Shown: in pieces, positions 55,701-64,000 of the stretch
Layout: each line of letters starts with the position of its first letter
Numbering within the stretch: position 1 is the first letter of the stretch
The notes under the pieces: model-generated
Told to the model about the DNA's origin: nothing
Databases searched by the model: none
The model's input: the letters and a program-made list of their open reading frames with translations, nothing else
DNA from: Jaapia argillacea MUCL 33604
Taxonomy: Eukaryota > Basidiomycota > Agaricomycetes > Jaapiales > Jaapiaceae
Direction: 5' to 3'
NCBI GenBank assembly: GCA_000697665.1
Contig: KL197736.1
Location: 412,733 to 476,732 of the forward strand
DNA length: 64,000 nt
Position numbers and translations under genes: made by a program

Positions 55701-56482
55701 TTACTGTACAAGAATGTCAATGTTCGGCATCAAGGACCCAACACTCGCGCTTGTCAAGCCATCAACACCAATGATCAAAAAAATGTCTCAATGCCGAGAA
55801 GTATCGACGTGTGCAGGAGGCCAAGTTGCATTTGGTTGGGCCAGGTGATTGGGAGACATCACTCCAGGTCCTTCGAGATGAGGATCTACGTTGTATGGAA
55901 GCTGATGAGGTGGAATCAGAGAGGACGGCGAAGAGACCGAAGGGAACAGGGGAAGAAAGGAGGAAGATTTGCTGGATTTGGATGGTTCACAGGGTTGAGG
56001 TTGGAGCATCGGATGTGATGCACGATGGTAAGTATTATGCTATCTTCCTCACTCCTCGCTGACATTGCTGTTGGGTTGTAGCCTTACGTGTTGAATGGAC
56101 CAAGGCGAGGGCCAGGGCAGAGAGGTGGAAGGAGGAGGTCCTTCTTCTGAAGGAGGAGATGCAGAGAGTATTGGAGTTCCTCAGGTGGAAATCTGAATGG
56201 TGGCAAGCTCGGGGAGACATGCAGGAGGCTGAGGACCCTGTGATACAAGAGGGGCTGGAATCATTTGCCGCTCAACAGGCAGCAATGTTCTCGGCTATAC
56301 GAGAATCCTTTTCTGTGTGGTGGGCAGGTGGTGAAGTGGTGGGGGTGGATGGTGGGAAGGAGGATGAGAATGAGGGCGAGGACAAGGAGGCTATTGATGC
56401 TGATGAAGATACAGAGTTATGGATGGTTGAGCTTGATGGGGAAGATCTCGAGGATGACAGAGCTATATGTATATTATTGTGA
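52795..56482 (+). pseudogene. KDZ transposase 2 (CxC2), near full length with TGA scars
   Basis: Exons from ATG 52795 (MTTCSGKRKADAPENRSSIS), intron 53152-53204, then exon 53205: DEPLQAWIPYWDEYLLELL and the cysteine cluster CPLCLAESPGVATIRCKDC, LYCESCVVHAHSVHSLHC. Then IQLGHSPHADPCPNPHP, YGWFPATTSEPQT and LEKLTDNTG. The catalytic core has probable Asp in FFSIDACFCLK (about 54192), Asp in YCNMDYIFAS (about 54585) and Glu in VGAGRTDAETPEW (about 54845), with YDIICQWHIYLLERIR and STKEMGPGAWHDTMVDYW. The C-terminal helices end with KARARAERWKEEVLLLKEEM and an acidic tail. Seven in-frame stops: TGA at 52936, 53693, 53947, 55443, 55464, 55671 and TAA at 54789, most at Arg positions of the family. 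Eight or so short introns keep phase. One splice (about 55120-55160) may be off by a base. Undamaged length would be about 1,000 aa, usual for CxC2. Confidence 0.88.
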
Positions 56483-56489
56483 TTATTGA

Positions 56490-57090
56490 TGATTTTTCGC
56501 TTTTTTCTGGCTGAGAGGGATATGTTCTGAACATGATGACATAACCCCCAAATGATCCATATGTTGCACCTATCGTGGATGTGTACCGAGAACTCGGTAG
56601 CCATCAGGATTCTTGATGGCAATGGTCATGAATGGAATTAGCTTTTGAGCATCATGGACATTGGTCTTTCTATAGGTTCACAAGGACCACATAGACCACA
56701 TAGACCTAACAGACCTGAAGGAGAGACAGCACAAAGGACCTAGCACTTATTGCAATACATTTCCTGGGGGTAGTTGCAAACGACTCCCTGTTGTTTGCTG
56801 GTATAATTGCAATTCCACTACAACATCTGGTGCAGTGTGAACCGTTCACCACTGCCGAAGTGGGAAGTGAAGCAAGTTACTTATGTGTTGTAAATATCAG
56901 AACCTAAACTCGTCATCTCCAATGCCAGCGAGGACCTTGCCCTTTTCCTTCCGTCTTGACGGGGTGATTAATAATTCAAACAATAACAGCTTACTCTTGA
57001 ATTTGCATTCAATGAGTATGACTTTGGAAATGAACAGATGCAGAAGAACAGACAGACCTCAAGTGCGACAGGAACCTGTAGATGGATGTC
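56490..57090. other. Spacer, no gene
   Basis: No coding signal. Contains the short perfect duplication GACCACATAGACCACATAGACC near 56690 and the 95-bp dispersed block. Confidence 0.4.
56740..56835 (-). repeat. Dispersed ~95-bp block, inverted copy of 9835-9930
   Basis: The reverse complement contains TATACCAGCAAACAACAGGG, GCAACTACCCCCAGGAAATG and TATTGCAATAAG, matching the left copy at roughly 85%. Confidence 0.7.
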
Positions 57091-57094
57091 TGAC

Positions 57095-57330
57095 TCCCAG
57101 CTCACCCTTTTCAGCTTGAGCTATCAGAGGCGATGGGATAATTCCCAAGTCACCCTTTTGACTCGGGGCCGTCAGAAGCGACATGAGGGACAAGAGCTAA
57201 GTCAACAGCAACCTTCCCAGATCACCCTTTCTAGCTAAGGCTTTCAAGAAGCGAAGGGAAGGGTTGCCAACCACAGACCTCTGAGACTACAGGTCACCCT
57301 TTCTGGCCAAAGCTTTCAGAAGCAATTGCA
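57095..57330. repeat. Short tandem repeat, four ~50-72-bp units
   Basis: TCACCCTTTT/C recurs at about 57101, 57150, 57221 and 57293, each followed by a diverged CT-AGC-AAGGCTTTCAGAAGCGA-like stretch. Confidence 0.65.
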
Positions 57331-57770
57331 GCAGAGGACATGCAGAGAGACTATTTGGCAAGGAAGATAAGTTGGAATGATGGGCTCATTGATTTGAAGC
57401 GGAGCTTTAACCATGCACCACCACATATGTATCTACAATTGAGACAATTCATCTGAAATGGTTTGTTATTGCAAACTCCTCAGACAGGATCCACAGCCAG
57501 CCCATTCAAATAAACTCCATTCCTGAAATCATTGCATCGAGCCCCATCACAAAATCCCCAACACTCATTGCAATCAATTCCTTCCTCCGCTCCCAGGAAA
57601 TAGGTACATGATGGGAGTCCCTAGGATATCATCAATCAGCAGAAATGGGAGGAGAGATAGCAAGACAACTGACCTCATGTGGTCGATCAACCCTTTCACT
57701 TGATACCGGCGCTCAAAATCATCCAAAATTGAGGACATCTGTGCTATTGTGTCTTTGGCTCTCTTTGCCT
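57330..57770. other. Spacer, no gene
   Basis: No coding signal on either strand. Confidence 0.4.
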
Positions 57771-59200
57771 ATCTCTGCTTGATTTTTTTTGGAGCTATGG
57801 ACACCAGATTGCGGCGATGGACTTCATTTTGAGGGAAAGGATGATCTGGATGGCCTTCTCCAGCAGCAACCTGGTAAATCTGGAATGGCTGTACGAGATA
57901 AGTCTCCCACAGTTGATGTAGTAAATCTGGCGTCAAGTATATGTTATGGCTGTGAATTGGATCACCATGATCGCAGTGGTAACCACCATTGGTGAGAAAC
58001 TTTCGGATACTGGATGAATCCTCAGGGGAAAATATGTGCCAGAGGGTGCCTCCAAGTTCGCCATCAGGACCAGGTGAGGCATGGAGAAGAATGTTGATAG
58101 CATCAGTTGCATCGAGGTGTAACCTTGTTGTCCTGTGTAAACTCTTGTCAGGAAGAGCAACATATAGTGTGGGCCCTGGGTACTGGTTAGTGATTTGACA
58201 CTTGAAAAAGGAGACCATGCACCTAAGTCAGGAGCTACACCATTTGACAGAAAGTGAGAGGCAATGTTGAAGACACCATCAGACTCGGTGTAGTCAGGGA
58301 CTGGCAGGGCCTTCTGGAAGTCATCATAGAGGGTTGAATACACAGTCCGAAAATGTTCGGTTGGTGGCCAATCCTGTCACAGCTTCAAAAACCATATAAC
58401 GCAATGGAAACAAACCATACCTTCAACATGAGACTGGGCATAACTGCGTCTGGAGCATCGGAGAACAGATGAAAGAAGTCTCTCAAAGTTGACAAGTGTT
58501 TGGACTTGTCCTGGCAGTTTACAAGCTTGCATTTGTCTGACCCAAAGTGTTGAATGAAGGACTCTGGAGTCCAGGGCATCTGAAACCGGTCAGATGTGCC
58601 TCTGACTATAATGGGCAGACACTGTGTCCATATGGTTTGAGATTCAGATTGTGAAAGAGTGTCAAGGGAGTATGATGGAGTGTGTCCAGATAGGCTTGCT
58701 GGAGAAGCGTGAACTTCAGCAATGAAGTTGGGTTGGGTTGTCGGCTGGTGAATGTTGAGACTCTTCATGTGCTCCAGGGCGGCATCCACCTCCTCTGAGG
58801 TCAAGCAGACAGTGTGGACCAGTTCATGGGGTAGGTTCAGTTTGTTCTCCACCTCCCTGCAAGCAGTTTGCAATAGTAGCTCCTGCTCTGAAATTGAATG
58901 TATGAGACAATGGAAAAAAAAAAGTTGATATACCTTGGCACAGTCTAGGCAAATGTCAATTCCACAGTGGATACAAATCCAAGAACTGGAGAAGATGGTC
59001 GTTAGGCAGTACTCTAAGAGCAATTTGTCAAGAAATGAAGCCAATGAGAGCAAAGGAACCAACTTACCATAGTACTCTCACAGGGTCACAATCAAATCGC
59101 ATTTGGTGACACAACCTACACTTCCTTGCTCCTTCTCTCTCTGTAGCACTGGGAGTAGAAAGGCAGCAAGATGACGCTTCAGGTTGATTCAGCAATGAAT
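57769..59200 (-). CDS. JmjC-type (KDM3-like) protein, C-terminus degraded
   Basis: JmjC proteins are Fe(II)/2OG dioxygenases, many of them histone lysine demethylases. On the minus strand: an exon about 59196-59091 with CRLCHQMRFDCDP, then WICIHCGIDICLDCAK (about 58985-58935), a Cys-rich zinc element typical upstream of KDM3-type JmjC domains. Then a helical exon (QELLLQTACREVENKLNLPH), MPWTPESFIQHFGSDKCKLV (W-P-x-x-F...C start of JmjC), FHLFSDAPDAVMPSLMLK, DDFQKALPVPDYTE and FNIASHFLSNGVAPDLG. An intron (GTGCATGG..CCCAG) leads to PTLYVALPDKSLHRTTRLHL with H-x-D (HLDATDAINILLHAS), HIFSPEDSSSIRKFL, DPIHSHNIYLTPDLLHQLWE and FQIYQ. The distal His region (GEGHPDHPFPQNEVHRRNL) is a poor match and probably frameshifted, and the protein stops soon after. 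I infer an inactive or decaying demethylase. Confidence 0.65.
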
Positions 59201-60085
59201 TCTAGTGAATGTCAAGGATTATGCACCTGCTTTCTAACCAGATCCTCCTGTTTGTGCTTATGGTTGAAGACAGATGGATATGCTGGTGCAGCAGGGGTTT
59301 TTGATGGTTCTGTGAATTGAACGCCAAAAGGTTTTCCATCTCGAACCAGAACCATCCTGAATTCTATTCGTGTTCAGCCAAAGTTAGAGTCGCAGAATTT
59401 AATCTGGAGGTAGCTCACACCTTTGAATCGACAGCTTGTTCTACCAAGGGCTTTCATATTCCTACATTGCACACAGTCTTCCAGGTGGAAACCAGAGTAA
59501 AGACCCTTCAATTCAGTGCGAAAGGTCAAGCAGACGTGTAACTGAGGAATCTTTACTATGTTCCCAAGGCTGGTCAAGTCATCTGTGAGATGAAGCATTA
59601 AATTAAGGTCTCTAAGATTATGAACATTTTGTACCCACCTGGGACCAAGCCAATCCTTTGCAACACTTTCTCCTTCTTAATAGATCCAATCCTCAAGGGT
59701 GTAGCAGACTTGCAGGTGGAACCTCCTTTGGTCAACACCCGGGCCGTGGCAATCCTGCCAGCCTGACTTGTGTCAAGATGTTCAGAAATACATGCACCTC
59801 TCTTGGCTTCCACTTTGCCAGTCTACTGCCCTGCAGTACATATGTTCCAGCTCCTTGCCCCCTTCCCTCTCCAGTTTGCTTGATCGTGACAACCTACCCT
59901 TGAAGTCAACTTCCCCGGTCTGTCCTCTACGGTTCATGCCAATGTCCACAGTCAGGAGCTTGGAGATGGTGCTTTGAGGAAGGCTTTGGTTCTTTTGGTT
60001 TATCACACTACAGACCATCGTCGGTGAGGAGTCTCATTATTGGCCAATCTAGTATCACAGCTGATTTGAGGACCAGATCTTCAGA
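59200..60085. other. Coding-derived fragments, unassigned
   Basis: A minus-strand frame about 59598-59374 (LGNIVKIPQLHVCLTFRTEL, LEDCVQCRNMKALGR) and minus-strand fragments at 59640-59930 (GTYVLQGSRLAKWKPREVHV) look like former protein sequence. I recognise no family and the frames are short. Confidence 0.3.
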
Positions 60086-60215
60086 TCACCATCTCCACCA
60101 AGACAATATCTTGGATCAGTGTGGTGTGGATCACAGTGCAGAAGAAGAGAAGGTGCGAGGGCTGGTGGAGTAGAGGTTCCCATCTCAGCAGAGACCAGGT
60201 TCATCATCCATACTA
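60085..60215 (+). repeat. Dispersed block, inverted copy of 9570-9705
   Basis: Begins CACCATCTCCACCAAGACAA and includes GTGGATCACAGTGCAGAAGA and CCCATCTCAGCAGAGACCAG. It aligns with the reverse complement of the left copy, including the start of the exon that there runs into the Sub2 fragment. Confidence 0.6.
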
Positions 60216-60940
60216 CTTTTGTGTGTATCCGCCCACTCCTAACACGAGTTTTTCTCTGGACATAATCGCCGAACCAGCAACCAACTCATCATCCCAAAAT
60301 TCCATCAGTCTCACTGGCAGCGAACACCCAGGTTGACCCATATACTTCGACGTGAACCCACCGCTTTGGCGCACAACCAATCGAGCTCGTAGGGCAAGGT
60401 CCTCATGACCACTGTGATGACTTCAGGTATTGCGACAGCACAACAGAGTGAGGTGTCGCTGTTCAGAGCTTGAGTTGGGATGATGGTGAGGGCGGTAAGG
60501 AGGGTGTTGAGTTGGAGGTTACAATGGTGAGGGCTGAGGGCACATTTCCTGTGAGTGCTTTCCCTGTGTTGGCCTGTGCGGTTATTTGATTATGGCCAGT
60601 TTGATACATTAGGTTTTACGCTGGAATTGGGGGAATTGAAGTAGGAGATATGGCCTCAATGCCTAACACCGGGATGTTTGTTATGTGGTTGCTTATGAGT
60701 CATGGTTGACGTTGACATCAGCAAATTTAGAGCATTGTTTCTCCCATCCTTCAATCCTCCACCCAAGCTAGTGCTGGCATTTCTTCCATGGGAGACTCAT
60801 TGGCTGTTTGGGAGGTCTGGAATGGTGTCCTAATACAGTGCACCACCTGGTAATCCTACACGCTGTATCATTCTATGTACACCTGAAACCATACAGTTCT
60901 GAGCATCATAAGACTCTGAGTGAGTGATAAGCTACCCACC
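60215..60940. other. No supported gene
   Basis: Short frames only, no motif. Confidence 0.4.
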
Positions 60941-63760
60941 TATACAAGCAGGGGGATTGGATAAGTGTCCTTATTTGTCAAATTCTCTCCCCTCTCAAAA
61001 TAGGAGCCCAGTCGCTTCTCCTCCTTGTTGGCGAGATGAAGGAATTTGAAACTGCGTGACTTGGAGTATCTCGACACCTTGCAGAGCACGTGTTCAACAA
61101 ATATAACATCAAATCCCAGCTCCTGCTGGTCATCTTTAGTCAAATAAGTGTTGAGATGATCATAGACAACCCTGAATGCGGCGGTGATAGTGACAGCACC
61201 AGAAATGGATAGGAGACCCATGTTGGCCAGGGATGAATACGCTCCCTTGTTGGTATTCTTTGATATCCATAAGCCAATATCTTCAATGGTTGGCATTTGG
61301 CAAATCCCAGTGTATGCAAGGTGGTGTGCTGCTTGGAACGAGGTCAGCTCGCTGCTGAACGTTGGAATATTCAAGCTGGTGAGCAATGCGAGGGCTTCGC
61401 TCCACGTCTTGGTGGGAGGCCCATTTCAAGTCCTGAAATCGCTATTTTTGGGATCCTGATTGAACAATGGACCGAGAAATTCTTGCCATTTCTGGGATAT
61501 GGAGTCAGCGAACATCGGCTCGAACTTGGTTTTGATATCCTCCGCATTGCATTTGAATAAAGGATTATACTGGCCCCACACCCAAGGGTTGTTGAAGCAG
61601 AAAGGCACTGATTCAGATGCTGGTGCGGCCTTGCGAAAACGCTTGATGCATTCATTGAGGGTGTTATAGTAGGCAGTTGGGCGTTGCTTGATGAAGTCTG
61701 AAGTCTTTTGGGACTGACCTGTACTTCCCCACACAAGCAGAGCTGCAAGACTGTTAACATTGGTCAGCATGTGAGGCGGTAGTTTCTCTGCAAAAAGCTT
61801 TACACCTTCTGATCCCTGTCGATGGGGATCAAAATTGTCAGCAGTTAGACTGGGATAAGGTTGACCAGTGGCGGCATGTAGGCCGCTGTACAGTCGTCAC
61901 ACAGTATCTGACCCAGCACCAAGGCCTCACTGTGCGTTCAACGATTCTCTCAGTACCAAACCCAGCATCCCAAACCTGGCTCTGAGTGTCTGTGACCCTG
62001 CATCCATGTGATCTTGCTCTTGCAATGAGTTGGTCAGAGTTTGCCCTGTGTTTTGGAGGGGAGGCAAAGGCAATGTATGAGCAACAAATTTGCTGTGAGA
62101 CTTGGTCCATCTCTGTTGACCATTCAAGTCCTCAAACGCATGCCAAATGAAATTGGCGAGATCCTTGGATACCTCGGTGACACCAGGATGGGCTGTGGTG
62201 TAATTGCCAACCCAATCCCTGAAGGGACTTAGGACTGCTCCTCTGGTGTCATCAAGATAGTTTCTGAAGGTTGGGACATGCTTTGAGGTGTAGATTAAGC
62301 ACAGATTTTCCAAGAACTTCTCCATATAGGGACTTGCAAAAATACCATCGGCCATCTCCAGGGTTTGCTGAAGTGCATAGCAGAATGCCCTGCGAACTAG
62401 CAATAGGTCAGAGACATGGGGTGTTACTTCATCCATTTTCACTGTATTCAGTCGCAAACTCTTCGGTAGTTGCTTGCAGAGATCAGAGTTTATTTTGGCC
62501 AGCTCGGGTTTGACAAGTTGGGACCACCAAGCTTCACAAAGAGTCTGGCAGTAGAGCGGTCTCCTGGCATCCTTAGCAAGGTGAGTCGATGGAAGAGTGG
62601 GAAGATTGAAACATTGTTTTGGATTCCCCGAATGACAGTCATCCTCGATCCCAAGTAGAGTCTGCAGTGCAGAATGATCAGGTGGTGTGGCATTCAGAGG
62701 CACACCCTTCCAGTGAATTCCCTCTTTACACATGGCCTCCATTAGTTTCTTCTTCCGAGCAAGGTATTGCATATGCACATCCACGTACTCGACCACCCGG
62801 ACCACGATGTCTGCGAACTTTGGACAAGTGGCCTTCAGTTGCAAGGACCATCATCCAAGTACGAATTGATCAGCATGGCAGCAAGGTCAGGTCCTCAAAT
62901 CTGGTACCACTCATATATGAGTGCCAGAGAGCGGCATATCTCAACCATGACCACTGCAGATGCGATATGGAGGTTTGACCCTGCAGCATATAAGACCGGG
63001 ATGGTGTGGCTGAGGAAATGAACTTGGCGTATGAAAATATCACTGCCTGCCTTGCCATTTTGATGTTCAACATTGTAAAGATCATTGTTGCAGATGATGA
63101 GTTGGGTAATTGATCAGAAGTCCTGGACCTTTGAGGAAGAGCTGATGGATCCATAACCCTTGGACTGCCAAAATGATTCGAGGCATGAACATAGGACCAC
63201 CACGTTGCAAAGCTGCTGTAGTACATAAAGGTGTGGCGCACTAAGGTCAAGTGAGGGAGTAATGCCATCGGGGAGGGTGGAGGTCTTCTGTCGTTTCTGA
63301 CTTGTATAGCCAGCGGACTTGTTGAATTTCTGAATGAGTGATCGACAACCCCTATTACCCAAGTCAGTCATGTGAAGCTAATGAAAAAGAATGGACTCAC
63401 GACAACGTCGATAATGGGTGCCAAGTGTCCTCTGATGCTCCAAATCCGTCCCAGCAAACGAGGTACTTGATGCCACTCTGTGGTCATGTTGAAAAGTGAT
63501 CATGTATTAGTAAGAATTCAGGCTTACCTTCACATGCCGTCGCTGTTCCGACCCATCTACTTCCCTGACTTGTTCAGTCCACTGGCTCAGGAGGCGCACA
63601 CCATCTTGCCCTCATGTTCGTCCGCTTGTGGGGCTCTCAATGATTCAAGCCTCCTCACCGCTAATGGCATCTACCGAGGCATGCATGCTGGGGAGAACAT
63701 GTTCCACGTGTTGGACCTGGGAAAAAAATATAGTTTTGAGGATTGGACGACGGATACGGG
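60940..63760 (-). pseudogene. Chromodomain-containing hypothetical protein, seven TGA codons
   Basis: Read leftward. Upstream exon (to about 63529): HASVDAISGEEA, TGA 63645, IIESPTSGRT, TGA 63612, GQDGVRLLSQWTEQVREVDG, HVK. An intron with a textbook branch site (GTAAGCC..TACTAAT..CCACAG) leads to SGIKYLVCWDGFGASEDTWH, the YxVxWxGxxxxxxTWxP chromodomain signature, followed after a second intron by GCRSLIQKFNKSAGYTSQ as the C-terminal chromodomain helix. Then VLQQLCNVVVLCSCLESFWQ, TGA 63114, IRQVHFLSHTIPVLYAAGSN, TGA 62895, a one-base shift near 62845, and a long frame to 60940 (KFADIVVRVVEYVDVHMQYL, LPKSLRLNTVKMDEVTPHVS, FRDWVGNYTTAHPGVTEVSK, SEALALLTSLNIPTFSSELT) with TGA at 61927, 61897 and 61426. 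Chromodomains read methylated histone tails. The rest, about 650 aa, is an Agaricomycete family of unknown function. Confidence 0.7.
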
Positions 63761-63789
63761 ATGGGCTAAGCTTGCAGGGTGTTTGGGGC

Positions 63790-64000
63790 GGAGGGTCGAT
63801 GGATAGCCAGTTTGGTAGTGGGTGAAAATTTGATTAGGCATTGGACACTGAGACGGTACATTCCCCTCTTTCTTATTTTATACTCTTTGTTCATAATTGC
63901 TCTTGGGTGGTGTGTTTGGAATTAGACTGAGATTTGAGATGGCAGTCAAATGGGTATAGAGTGATTTTCTTGTAGGGTACTCTTTGGGCAGGTTGCTATG
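63790..64000. other. Spacer, no gene
   Basis: T-rich plus strand, no coding signal up to the window edge. Confidence 0.4.

Noticed and set aside
1-64000. tRNA or rRNA genes
   Set aside because: I saw no cloverleaf-compatible B-box (GGTTCGAATCC-like) with a matching acceptor stem and no conserved rRNA stretch. A dedicated search could still find one.

Overview
The window looks like a transposon-rich intergenic or heterochromatic block from a mushroom-forming basidiomycete (Agaricomycete). The evidence is the many short introns (about 45-60 nt, GT..AG, often GTGAGT/GTAAGT), several hypothetical protein families that I recognise only from Agaricomycetes, a Ty3/gypsy LTR retrotransposon, two KDZ-superfamily (CxC2 type) DNA transposase genes and two TET/JBP-like 2-oxoglutarate/Fe(II) oxygenase genes. 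I see no clearly intact housekeeping gene. The one housekeeping gene I recognise, the DEAD-box helicase Sub2/UAP56, is a broken fragment. Species cannot be named from the sequence.

Layout. 0-18.6 kb: decayed hypothetical genes mostly on the minus strand, an 18-bp minisatellite, the Sub2 fragment (9.0-9.6 kb), an RNase H1 N-terminal-domain gene (13.85-14.5 kb, +) and a 467-bp-offset direct repeat (16.4-17.2 kb). 18.8-20.8 kb: tandem duplications and TET/JBP-like gene A (-). 21.1-23.8 kb: two non-coding arrays, one of ATGGGCCCAT palindromes about 33 bp apart and one built on a 14-bp GGAGTTTCCG-like unit. 23.9-32.5 kb: multi-exon hypothetical genes, one with a repeated exon module, one with a Cys-rich zinc motif, and one small gene with no visible defect (32.1-32.5 kb). 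32.8-46.5 kb: TET/JBP-like gene B followed 187 bp later by KDZ transposase 1, which an 8.7-kb gypsy element (34709-43416, antisense) has split. 46.6-52.5 kb: second 14-bp array, two more hypothetical genes and a second GGGCCC array. 52.8-64 kb: KDZ transposase 2, a JmjC-type protein and a chromodomain pseudogene.

The most striking signal is mutational. Almost every reading frame is interrupted, and the interruptions are nearly all TGA. By hand count there are about 25 in-frame TGA against 3 TAG and 3 TAA, mostly at positions where the family has Arg. That is the spectrum expected from CGA-to-TGA, i.e. C-to-T at CpG (deamination of methylated cytosine). The gypsy integrase catalytic Glu-to-Lys change fits the same mechanism on the other strand. 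So the locus carries genes for predicted 5-methylcytosine oxidases and also scars that look like the result of cytosine methylation.

The gypsy-into-KDZ nesting, the two pairs of dispersed arrays and a mirrored order of repeat families on the two sides suggest layered insertion and rearrangement. The 394-N gap at 34932-35325 is flanked by the same 68-nt sequence on both sides and is probably an assembly artefact inside an LTR.
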